Shown here in pieces: positions 1-6,855 of a stretch of DNA of 6,974 nucleotides. Made by a program: the position numbers and the translations under genes. The stretch lies in the NCBI GenBank assembly GCA_946537565.1, contig CAMNFW010000107.1, positions 1-6,974 of the forward strand, in the 5' to 3' direction. Origin of the DNA: an uncultured Ruminococcus sp. Its GTDB lineage: Bacteria; Bacillota; Clostridia; Oscillospirales; Ruminococcaceae. Position 1 is the first letter of the stretch. Every line of letters begins with the position of its first letter. The notes under the pieces were generated by a model, which was not told the origin of the DNA, searched no databases, and saw only the letters and a list, made by a program, of their open reading frames with translations.

Positions 1-237
<237 letters not shown>

Positions 238-249
238 GGAGGCAGCTAA

Positions 250-1125
250 ATGCGTCAATTTTTAAAAAGCGCCAGATTCAAGGTCCTGCTTGTCTTTCTC
301 GCTTTTCTTGTGGGAATAATGATATACGCTGTTACTAAAGGCGGCTATTCCCTTTCAGGTGCTTCCTTTATAAATACTATCACTAAACCCTTCCGTACAG
401 CCAGTAACAGTATCGCTGCCCGGTTCGAGAGCTTTACCGATAAAATGAATCACGCTGATGAGTACTATGAGGAAAATCAGCGTCTCAAAGAACAGATCGG
501 TGAACTCAATAAACAGCTCACAGATTACGATAACCTCAAAGAGGAAGTCGAAGAGCTTAGAAAATTCGTCGTCATTAAAGAGGAACACCCCGATTATATC
601 ATAACTCAGCCCTGTGAAGTGCTGGGCTATGTCACCAACGACCCATTCCATTCCTTCACCATCGACAGAGGTTCTGCTGACGATATTTTCCCATATTGCC
701 CTGTAGTAACTGCTGAAGGTCTCATAGGTATTACTATTGATGTTTCTGAACATACCTCTACTGTAAGAACTATTCTCTCACCCGACCTTTCTGTCGCTTC
801 CGTTTCTTCAGCTACCAATGCTGACTACGGTATCATCGAAGGTACCGTTTTAACCGCCGAAAACGGCAGCACCAAACTGACTCACCTCAGCACCGAAAAC
901 AGCCTCAAAGTCGGCGACCTTATGATAACCGCCGGAAACAGCGGTCTCTTCCCTAAAGGTTATGCTGTCGGCACCGTCACTGACATCGGCATCGAGGCAA
1001 ACGGTCTGTCTGCCTGCGCTGAGATCAAACCCTGTGTTGATATAACACGCCTCAGTTCGGTTGTTGTAATAACCGATTTTGCCGGCAAAAAGGAGGATTC
1101 CGATGCGGATCAAGACCTCCCGTGA
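250..1125 (+). CDS. mreC: MreC, rod-shape-determining extracytoplasmic protein
   Basis: A complete 291-residue protein of normal MreC length. It has a short basic cytoplasmic N-terminus and one membrane segment (about residues 10-28). A charged heptad-like helix (about 66-110, rich in Glu, Leu and Lys) matches the dimerising coiled coil of MreC. The double beta-barrel domain (about 118-277) includes the family hallmark GLFPKGYAVGTV at 232-243. MreC connects MreB inside the cell to PBP2 and other wall enzymes outside. The ATG at 250 follows AAGGAGG with 7-base spacing, directly after the mreB stop. The last residues (about 280-291) are acidic and Lys-rich, and their codons overlap the start of mreD. 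No defect is visible. Confidence 0.95.
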   Translation: MRQFLKSARFKVLLVFLAFLVGIMIYAVTKGGYSLSGASFINTITKPFRTASNSIAARFESFTDKMNHADEYYEENQRLKEQIGELNKQLTDYDNLKEEVEELRKFVVIKEEHPDYIITQPCEVLGYVTNDPFHSFTIDRGSADDIFPYCPVVTAEGLIGITIDVSEHTSTVRTILSPDLSVASVSSATNADYGIIEGTVLTAENGSTKLTHLSTENSLKVGDLMITAGNSGLFPKGYAVGTVTDIGIEANGLSACAEIKPCVDITRLSSVVVITDFAGKKEDSDADQDLP

Positions 1126-1660
1126 AAAGCGTATCTTCCGCTTTAAAACTACTCTGCGCTGGATCATTTATTATTTAATTATATTTATTTGCTTCATCCT
1201 TATGACCTCCGGCACCTGGCTGAAACCTGTTCTCCTTGTACCGGCTGCCATTTGTATTGCTAAAAATAACGATCAGATGCCGGCTGCCTTTACAGGCGCT
1301 TTCTGCGGATTCCTTATTGATATCGCCTGCGGAAGACTCTACTGTTACAATGCTGTGCTGCTGACAGTGTTCTGCGTGGCTGTGTCTCTGATGTTCGATC
1401 TCTGGCTCAGATCTAAGTTCATTAACTATATGTGGCTGACTATTCTGGTTTCATATTTACAGTGCTGGCTGGACTATAAGTTCTATTACCAGATCTGGAA
1501 CTATGATAACGTTGAGAACATTTTTGTTCACGTTACCCTCAGAGTTTGGCTGTATACTATCATTTCCTCTGTTATTCTCTATTTTCTGTTCAAACTGGTG
1601 GATCATTTCCTTATGCCAAAAGAACACCTTACTATTGAGGAAGTTATAAAAACAAGCTGA
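1103..1660 (+). CDS. mreD: MreD, rod-shape-determining integral membrane protein
   Basis: A 185-residue, very hydrophobic protein with a basic N-terminus (MRIKTSREKR) and about five to six membrane segments (near residues 20-36, 40-54, 61-78, 84-100, 110-126 and 146-168), matching MreD in length and topology. MreD sequences diverge strongly, so the call rests mainly on topology, on a conserved-looking AAFTGAFCGFLIDIA stretch (61-75) and on position between mreC and a PBP2 gene. I chose ATG 1103 because AAGGAGG (1089-1095) lies 7 bases before it. An in-frame ATG at 1079 has no ribosome binding site and would add eight residues. The gene overlaps the end of mreC by 23 bases, which suggests translational coupling. 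A hairpin begins immediately after the stop. Confidence 0.88.
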   Translation: MRIKTSREKRIFRFKTTLRWIIYYLIIFICFILMTSGTWLKPVLLVPAAICIAKNNDQMPAAFTGAFCGFLIDIACGRLYCYNAVLLTVFCVAVSLMFDLWLRSKFINYMWLTILVSYLQCWLDYKFYYQIWNYDNVENIFVHVTLRVWLYTIISSVILYFLFKLVDHFLMPKEHLTIEEVIKTS

Positions 1661-1692
1661 GAGCAGGGAGATCGTTCCCTGCTCTGTATATT
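1660..1692 (+). terminator. Hairpin after mreD, possible internal terminator or attenuator
   Basis: A perfect 9-bp stem (GAGCAGGGA at 1661-1669 with TCCCTGCTC at 1676-1684), extendable by one A-T pair, encloses a 6-base loop. It is followed by TGTATATTTATAT, which is T-rich but not a clean T run. It starts one base before the end of mreD and lies about 100 bases before the PBP2 start. It could terminate part of the mreBCD transcript, set a lower level for the PBP2 gene, or stabilise the 3' end of the mreBCD message. The stem is directly visible; the function is inferred. Confidence 0.55.
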
Positions 1693-1786
1693 TATATCCA
1701 TCGCTGCTGCAATGCTGTCAGATGTGCTTTGTGCAGCGCTGCCTATATAACCTCTTATCCCTGAACCTAACCGGAGGTGCATTTTT

Positions 1787-3913
1787 TTGAATAAAAACGT
1801 AGCTGATAATATTAAAGCCGTGATCATGGTGCTGGTGGTTATCGCCTTCGGCGCTCTTGCCGGTATGAAGCTTATGGAAATACAAATTGTTGGCGGCGAA
1901 GATATCGTTCAGCCAAATAAATTCGGTCCGGACGCTGTTACCTTCGAGAGAAGCATCGATTCCACCAGAGGCGAAATAATGGACTTCGACGGCAATACAA
2001 TTATCGCCAACGATACCCGCTGTGACCTGGTGCTGGAATATGCCTTCTTCCCTTCTGATAACCAGCAGGGAAATGAAATCCTCCTCGGCATCTGGAATTC
2101 CCTTAAGGAACATGGATATACCTTCGAGGAATCAATCCCTATTACCTCTGACTTCCCCTACGTCTTCACCGAGGAAGATGTGGCTGAAACTGTGGAAATG
2201 CTCAACCTCAATGTCTACGCCTCTGCCGGAAACTGCATCGACAAGCTTATCACTGACTATGAGATCGCTGATTCCTATTCCCAGGACGAAAAACGTATCA
2301 TCGCCGGTATGCGCTATGAAATGCTGGCTAAGGATTTTTCTTACAGCAATGACCTTATTCTTGCCCGTGATGTGGATGCTAAGACAGTTATTGATATGAA
2401 GGAAATGAGCAACTTCTTCCGTGGTATCGAAGCTGTCGATGCTGCCGAAAGATATATCGTCCGTGGCGATATCCTGCCCCATGAAATAGGTACTGTTGGC
2501 CCTATTTATGCCGAGGAATACGATGAGCTAAAAGAACAAGGCTATGCCCTCAACGATGAGGTCGGTAAAAATGGTATCGAATATGCTATGGAAAAAGAAC
2601 TCCGTGGCAAAAGCGGTACGGAAGAAGTCACTGTCCTCAATGGCTCTATCGTTGACATTAAAACTAAAGAGGAAACCGTTCCCGGTAAGACCGTTAAGCT
2701 CACAGTCAGCGGTACTTACCAGATAAAGCTCCAGAATATACTGGATAATTTCCTCTCTAATTATGGCTATTACAAAGGCAATAAAGTCGAAAAAGGCGCT
2801 CTTGTGGTGCTGGACGTGAAGACCGGCGCTGTCAAGGGTATGGCTACTGCCCCTACCTATAACCTTAAGGATTTTGTTGAAAACTATGACGCTCTGCTTG
2901 AAGCAGAAAATTCTCCCATGTTCAACCGCTGCACCTGGGGTCAGTATCTCCCAGGCTCAACCTTTAAAACTATTACCGCTACTGCCGGTCTGAATGAAGG
3001 TGTCGTTACTGGTGAATCCACCTTTATCTGTAATCATGATTATGAATTCTATGGCTCCCATTATCAGTGTACCGGCTGGCATAACGCTATTGCCATGAGA
3101 AGAGCTATCGAAGTATCCTGCAACGTTTACTTCTATGAAGTCTCCAGAAATCTCGGCATTGATAATATCACTAAATACGCAAAGCTTTATGGTCTCGGCT
3201 CCAGCACCGGCATCGAGACTGGTGACGCTACCGGCTTTCTCTGTAACCCTGAGACCTTCGCTGAACGTGGTCAGCCCTGGTATGTAGGTTATGTTATCCA
3301 GGCTGGTATCGGTAACCAGGACTGCGGATTCACTCCTCTCCAGCTGGCGGTCGTGGCAAGCACTATCGCTAACAGAGGTGTAAGATATCAGCCATATCTC
3401 GTTGACAGTCTCTACACCTACGGCTCCAACGATATCTATTCCAAAACCGAACCTGTCGTTGCAGAAAAAATTGATCTCAACTATGACTACGTTTATGACT
3501 ATATCATCGGCGGTATGATAGATGCTGCAAGAAATGTCCCTGCTCCTTATTCTCTGTCCGGTCTGGGATTTGACGTTGCTATTAAAACCGGTACTCCGCA
3601 GACAGATCAGAATGACCTCAGCAAACAGAACTCCGTTTTCATTGGTTTTGCTCCGGCTTATGATCCTGAGATAGCCTTTGCCGGTGTCATAGAAGGCGGC
3701 GAATATTCAAAGTATATGGTTCGTGATATTATCCTCGCTTACCAGGAATGCTACGGTCTCAACGGTGTAAAGCCTACCGCTCAGCTTCCGCCTGAAAACC
3801 GTCCGGGTGAGGAAACCACCACCACCACTTCCTCTACAACAACTTCTACAGGTTCCGCCTCAGCTTCTTCCACAACCACTGCTGTTACTACTACTGCGGC
3901 TGTTACACAATAA
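1787..3913 (+). CDS. mrdA: Penicillin-binding protein 2, class B peptidoglycan transpeptidase (elongation)
   Basis: A 708-residue class B PBP that crosslinks peptidoglycan in the sidewall elongation complex. It has a short cytoplasmic N-terminus, one membrane anchor (about 9-28), a dimerisation/pedestal region starting with the typical STRGEIMDFDG (59-69), and a transpeptidase domain from about 337 to 660. The three catalytic motifs are intact: STFK (Ser391 nucleophile, Lys394), SCN (444-446) and KTG (600-602). A TPLQLA box lies between the last two. From residue 677 to the end there is a Thr/Ser/Ala-rich low-complexity tail not needed for catalysis. The start is TTG at 1787, supported by GGAGGT at 1773-1778 with 8-base spacing and by the membrane anchor that follows at once. 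Its place after mreBCD supports PBP2 (elongation) rather than PBP3/FtsI (division). Confidence 0.93.
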   Translation: MNKNVADNIKAVIMVLVVIAFGALAGMKLMEIQIVGGEDIVQPNKFGPDAVTFERSIDSTRGEIMDFDGNTIIANDTRCDLVLEYAFFPSDNQQGNEILLGIWNSLKEHGYTFEESIPITSDFPYVFTEEDVAETVEMLNLNVYASAGNCIDKLITDYEIADSYSQDEKRIIAGMRYEMLAKDFSYSNDLILARDVDAKTVIDMKEMSNFFRGIEAVDAAERYIVRGDILPHEIGTVGPIYAEEYDELKEQGYALNDEVGKNGIEYAMEKELRGKSGTEEVTVLNGSIVDIKTKEETVPGKTVKLTVSGTYQIKLQNILDNFLSNYGYYKGNKVEKGALVVLDVKTGAVKGMATAPTYNLKDFVENYDALLEAENSPMFNRCTWGQYLPGSTFKTITATAGLNEGVVTGESTFICNHDYEFYGSHYQCTGWHNAIAMRRAIEVSCNVYFYEVSRNLGIDNITKYAKLYGLGSSTGIETGDATGFLCNPETFAERGQPWYVGYVIQAGIGNQDCGFTPLQLAVVASTIANRGVRYQPYLVDSLYTYGSNDIYSKTEPVVAEKIDLNYDYVYDYIIGGMIDAARNVPAPYSLSGLGFDVAIKTGTPQTDQNDLSKQNSVFIGFAPAYDPEIAFAGVIEGGEYSKYMVRDIILAYQECYGLNGVKPTAQLPPENRPGEETTTTTSSTTTSTGSASASSTTTAVTTTAAVTQ
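3815..3910 (+). repeat. Thr/Ser/Ala-rich low-complexity coding tail of PBP2
   Basis: The last 32 codons of the PBP2 gene encode almost only Thr, Ser, Ala, Gly and Val, opening with four consecutive ACC codons (3815-3826). Because the unit is a codon, slippage would change tail length without shifting frame. Such tails in Gram-positive surface proteins usually act as flexible, sometimes glycosylated linkers in the wall. That role here is inference. Confidence 0.7.
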
Positions 3914-3952
3914 TTCCGCAGATGTTCAGGCATTGCGGATAACGTTAATTAC

Positions 3953-3986
3953 AAAGACCCGGAGATGTTTCCGGGCCTTTTTGTTT
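3953..3986 (+). terminator. Rho-independent terminator of the mreBCD-PBP2 cluster
   Basis: CCCGGA (3958-3963) pairs with TCCGGG (3970-3975). After one A-C mismatch, a further four pairs (AAAG with CTTT) extend the stem, and the right side runs into CTTTTTGTTTG. This is a classic GC stem plus U tract about 40 bases past the PBP2 stop. Read on the opposite strand, the same hairpin lies 35 bases beyond the end of the convergent tRNA-thiolation gene but has a poorer T tract, so it may serve both directions. Confidence 0.85.
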
Positions 3987-4019
3987 GATATTTTGTTTTA
4001 ACGCTCAGCCAGATGTTCA

Positions 4020-5144
4020 TCAGTCATCATAAGTATCAAGGAAATTATGCACCTCGCCATGCTGCTTGTATGCGATTATAGTGCTGAGATTCACGTTCTC
4101 TACACTGCGGAAAATGTTCTTCTCAACCTGTGGATTTATCTTCTTCATTTCAGCGATCAGATTCTTTACTTCCATACGCTTTGATACTGTTCTGCCGTCC
4201 GGGTCGCAGGTCGTGCAGGTGTCGGTGAATTTGCAGGCACACTGAATAAAATGCAGGTCATTATAATCTCTCCAATGCTTGATCTCTGCTTCCCGCACAA
4301 GATACATCGGTCTTATCAGCTCCATGCCTTCAAAATTGGTGCTGTGCAGCTTCGGCATCATGGTCTGAACCTGTCCGCCGTAAAGCATTCCCATGAGTAT
4401 TGTCTCAATTACATCGTCAAAATGATGTCCTAAAGCTATCTTATTGCAGCCCAGCTCCTTTGCCTTGCTGTAAAGAAATCCCCTTCTCATTCTTGCACAG
4501 ATATAACATGGATTCTTTTCAATATTGAAAACGTTCTCGAAAATGTCTGATTCAAATATAGTGACAGGTATGGACATTGACGCTGCATTCTGCTCTATTA
4601 CACGGCGATTCTCCGGACTGTAACCAGGATCCATCACAAGAAATACCACCTCAAACGGAAACTTATCATGCCTTTTCAGCTCCTGAAAAAGCTTCGCCAT
4701 AAGCATTGAATCCTTTCCGCCTGAAATACATACCGCTATTTTATCCCCCGGCTGTACAAGCTCATACTCGTTTATCGCCTTTGTGAATTTACACCATATG
4801 CTCTTCTTGAATTTTTTCCGCAGACTAAGCTCAACCTGCTCAGTTATATTTCTGTCAGTCATTTTTTCATTCAGCCAGCCGGAATATCCGCCCTTGAGAT
4901 TGTATGCCTCAAAGCCTTCCTCTCTAAGTTCATATACAGCGTCCATGCCTTTTATTCCAGCTTTGCAGTATACAACTATTTTTTTGTCCTCTGGAAGATC
5001 ACCGTCAAACAGATCCTGATACGGAATATTCACTGCTCCGTCAATGTGACCATATTCAAAGGCACTCTTCTCACGAATATCCACCAGGATATGATCCCCC
5101 GGCGAAAGCATTTTCAATTCTGAAAAACTGATCTCAAATTCCAT
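4020..5144 (-). CDS. Rhodanese domain fused to TtcA-type PP-loop tRNA thiolation enzyme
   Basis: A 374-residue two-domain protein. Residues 1-92 are a rhodanese (sulfurtransferase) domain: VDIREKSAFEYGHIDGAVNIP, then active-site Cys60 in CKAGIKG, then LKGGYSGW. Residues about 105-340 are an ATP-pyrophosphatase (PP-loop) domain with SGGKDS at 141-146, a CYIC motif followed by RMRRG (213-222), and GHHFDDVIET (239-248), the pattern of TtcA-type enzymes that thiolate tRNA through an Fe-S cluster. Four more Cys follow at 302, 304, 310 and 313. TtcA makes 2-thiocytidine at tRNA position 32; TtuA-type relatives act on other bases, so the exact target is open. The attached rhodanese could pass persulfide sulfur to the catalytic domain, which is inference. 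ATG 5144 is chosen because AAGGGA (5157-5152) lies 7 bases upstream; an in-frame TTG at 5162 lacks such a site. Confidence 0.85.
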   Translation of the reverse strand: MEFEISFSELKMLSPGDHILVDIREKSAFEYGHIDGAVNIPYQDLFDGDLPEDKKIVVYCKAGIKGMDAVYELREEGFEAYNLKGGYSGWLNEKMTDRNITEQVELSLRKKFKKSIWCKFTKAINEYELVQPGDKIAVCISGGKDSMLMAKLFQELKRHDKFPFEVVFLVMDPGYSPENRRVIEQNAASMSIPVTIFESDIFENVFNIEKNPCYICARMRRGFLYSKAKELGCNKIALGHHFDDVIETILMGMLYGGQVQTMMPKLHSTNFEGMELIRPMYLVREAEIKHWRDYNDLHFIQCACKFTDTCTTCDPDGRTVSKRMEVKNLIAEMKKINPQVEKNIFRSVENVNLSTIIAYKQHGEVHNFLDTYDD

Positions 5145-5160
5145 ATGTAAATCCCTTTTC

Positions 5161-5202
5161 AAAAATATCTATCCCCCCGGCTGTGCAGGGGGATATTTTT
5201 TT
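5161..5202 (-). terminator. Strong hairpin with T runs on both sides, between the M23 and rhodanese-TtcA genes
   Basis: CCCCC (5173-5177) pairs with GGGGG (5188-5192). Past a 4-base bulge (CTAT, 5169-5172), AAAAATAT (5161-5168) pairs with ATATTTTT (5193-5200), giving 13 pairs around a 10-base loop. On the minus strand it begins about 6 bases after the M23 stop and ends in ATTTTTG, as expected for an intrinsic terminator. The T run is also present on the plus side (5196-5202), so it could work in both directions. It ends 16 bases before the next start codon, leaving no clear room for a separate promoter after it. Confidence 0.7.
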
Positions 5203-5206
5203 ACTT

Positions 5207-5986
5207 TTACTTTATAATACTCAGCGGATCAATATATGAACCGTTAAGCAGCACCTCTATATGCAGATGCGGCTCCTGAGCGCTTTCGATATCCGCTGTC
5301 TCTCCGACAAGTCCAAGAAGATCACCGCTGAGAACTGTATCGCCCTCCTGGACAGAAAGGTCTTCTGACAGGCTGCAATACCTTGTAATATATCCATTAT
5401 AGTGGTCAAGCTCAACTGTAACTCCCCAGACCGGATCGCTGGTAACTGCGGAAACTACTCCGTTTGACACAGCATATACCTCAGAACCTACTTCTGCGGA
5501 TATATCCGTTCCATTGTGAGTCTGCCATGAACCTGTGGTCGGACTTTTAACCAGCTCCTTGCCGCTGAATATCGCCTGAATATCACCCATTTCTGCCAGC
5601 GGAGACTTGACGTTTTCCAGCTTCACTGATGCCGCTGATACCGCTTCCTCCCCGCCTACAGCGGCTGCCTCTACAACTGATTCAGTAGCTGTTGCTGCGG
5701 CTGGTATATTTGCTGTACCGGCAGTGAGAACTGGTGAAGTTGTATACACCGGTACAGTCTCACGGTAAGCCGGAGAAGTAGTCTGTTTAGGTATATTTGT
5801 TACAATGCCGTCTACTGGAAAAGTGGGCTGGGTATCAGTATTCTTTGCAGTGATCTCTCTGGTCATTTTTTCGCCCTGATCGTATGCAAAATAGCAGGCT
5901 GAACCTATCATAACAGCACTTATACCCAGAGCTGCATAGAATCCCTTTGAGCTTTTTTTATTGTCGGAAAAAATATTTTTCTTCAC
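5207..5986 (-). CDS. SpoIIQ-like membrane-anchored M23 (LytM) peptidase-family protein
   Basis: A 259-residue protein with a basic cytoplasmic N-terminus, one membrane segment (about 16-35), a Thr/Pro/Ala-rich linker (about 45-125) and a C-terminal LytM/M23 domain (about 128-259). Zinc-site residues expected for an active M23 enzyme are present: His157 and Asp161 in HNGTD, and His240 and His242 in HLHIE. The stretch SDPVWGVTVELDH, then YCSLSEDLSVQEGDTV, then the HLHIE end resembles SpoIIQ, the forespore partner of SpoIIIAH in the engulfment channel, as I remember it. Bacillus subtilis SpoIIQ lacks a zinc ligand while clostridial forms keep it. A general envelope endopeptidase is the alternative. 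The start is GTG 5986, with GGAGG (5999-5995) 8 bases upstream; the reading frame stays open for 35 further codons, but no initiation site supports them. Confidence 0.8.
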   Translation of the reverse strand: MKKNIFSDNKKSSKGFYAALGISAVMIGSACYFAYDQGEKMTREITAKNTDTQPTFPVDGIVTNIPKQTTSPAYRETVPVYTTSPVLTAGTANIPAAATATESVVEAAAVGGEEAVSAASVKLENVKSPLAEMGDIQAIFSGKELVKSPTTGSWQTHNGTDISAEVGSEVYAVSNGVVSAVTSDPVWGVTVELDHYNGYITRYCSLSEDLSVQEGDTVLSGDLLGLVGETADIESAQEPHLHIEVLLNGSYIDPLSIIK

Positions 5987-6129
5987 ATATAACACCTCCG
6001 GTCTTAGTATTGACAATTGACCGGAAATTATACATTTTATTGGAGCTAAGCCCTGCCAGTTTTTATTCTCATGCTGCATTGTATGCTGCAAAAGCTGTAT
6101 TCAGGTTTATTATTCCATTTATTCTATAA
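5987..6129. other. Intergenic region between the sugar kinase remnant and the M23 gene
   Basis: This 143-base stretch contains the possible TATAAT element and inverted repeat described separately. It also holds a short direct repeat, ATGCTGCA at 6071-6078 and 6083-6090. I see no hairpin with a T run that would end the kinase transcript, and no small gene with a ribosome binding site. Confidence 0.5.
5998..6033 (-). promoter_or_regulatory. Possible promoter and leader inverted repeat before the M23 gene
   Basis: On the minus strand a consensus TATAAT (6032-6027) lies 41 bases before the GTG start. The sequence 17 bases further upstream (CAGGGC) is a poor -35, so the promoter is only partly supported. 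Just downstream is a perfect 6-bp inverted repeat, CCGGTC (6024-6019) with GACCGG (6003-5998), separated by 15 bases. The second arm shares its last two bases with the GGAGG ribosome binding site. It could be a leader hairpin affecting translation or a protein-binding site. Confidence 0.35.
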
Positions 6130-6855
6130 TCAGAGCGCTGCAAGCTTTGCAAACTGAGCTTTAAGTGCCGGATATATATCCTTATAAAGCTGATAGTATT
6201 TTTCATACTCCGGAACATTCTCATGCACCGGTGACTGTATTTTATCTGTCTTAACTATTGCTTTGCAAGCCTCCGGAACGCTGCTGTAAAGTCCGGCTCC
6301 CACGCTTGCAAGTATCGCTGCACCCAAAGCCGGACCTTCTTTTGACGCTGCTGTTTTTACGTCACAGTTATAAAGATCTGCCAGCATACTTCTCCACAGC
6401 GGTGATGAACCTCCGCCGCCGCAAGCCATCATATCGCTTACATTTACATTCATCTCACGAAATACCTCAACACAGTCTCTCAGTGAATATGCCACGCCTT
6501 CCATTACTGCACGCAGCATATCCCTGCGGGTATGAATTGCGGAAAGTCCAAAGAATACTCCTCTTGCATCCGGGTCAAGATGCGGTGTCCTCTCACCCAT
6601 GAGATACGGCAGATAAAGCAGACGATTTGCACCGACCGGCACCTGCTCTGCCTGTTTGTCCATAAGATAATACTCGTCAACATTCATGAGCTTTGCGGTT
6701 TCCTTTTCACTCATACAGAAATTATCCCTGAACCATTTCAGTGAAAGTCCTGCGCCCTGTGTTACACCCATAACGTGCCATGTTCCCGGAACAGCTGCAC
6801 AGCAAGTGTGAACTCGACCCTTCTTGTCTATTGATACTGCTGAGGTATGAGCAAA
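6130..6855 (-). pseudogene. xylB: Xylulokinase-type FGGY sugar kinase, C-terminal half only
   Basis: About 241 residues match the C-terminal half of a roughly 500-residue FGGY kinase that phosphorylates D-xylulose in xylose use. Reading from the junction: FAHT, then GRVHTCCAAVPGTWHVMGVTQGAGLS, then YLPYLMGERTPHLDPDARG (82-99), then MEGVAYSLRD (118-127), then the ATP-site CGGGGSSPLWRSMLAD (145-160) and EGPALGAAI (173-181). These are strong xylulokinase features, although other FGGY kinases share several. The N-terminal half, with the sugar-binding part of the FGGY_N domain, is absent. Homology ends near 6855 and the frame reaches a stop at 6888-6886. The ATG at 6771 sits inside conserved sequence (HVMGVTQ) and has no ribosome binding site, so it is not a true start. 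The gene is either broken or artificially joined to other DNA. Confidence 0.85.

Noticed and set aside
355..753. Minus-strand open frame of 132 codons inside mreC
   Set aside because: It lies wholly antisense to a clear mreC gene, lacks a ribosome binding site, and its composition reflects the codon pattern of the real gene.
1690..1786. TATATAAC at 1744-1751 as a -10 element for a separate PBP2 promoter
   Set aside because: No recognisable -35 sequence lies 16-18 bases upstream, and AT-rich hexamers are common by chance, so I did not list it as a promoter.
3915..3939. Small hairpin TCCGCA/TGCGGA just after the PBP2 stop as a second terminator
   Set aside because: The stem is only 6 bp with a 13-base loop and no T run follows. 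The stronger terminator at 3953-3986 explains transcript ending.
6005..6033. GTATA and GTCAATACTA on the minus strand, resembling a forespore sigma-F promoter before the SpoIIQ-like gene
   Set aside because: The spacing is 14 rather than the usual 15 bases and one conserved G is missing. More importantly, the transcript would start inside the ribosome binding site, so initiation would be nearly leaderless. The match could easily be chance.
5987..6091. Longer N-terminus for the M23 protein beginning at 6091
   Set aside because: The extra 35 residues have no ribosome binding site and cover the intergenic inverted repeat. GTG 5986 has a strong GGAGG and is followed directly by a basic stretch and the membrane helix.
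6130..6771. Reading the sugar kinase fragment as a complete 213-residue gene from ATG 6771
   Set aside because: The ATG lies within conserved xylulokinase sequence (HVMGVTQ), has no ribosome binding site, and homology continues upstream to about 6855.
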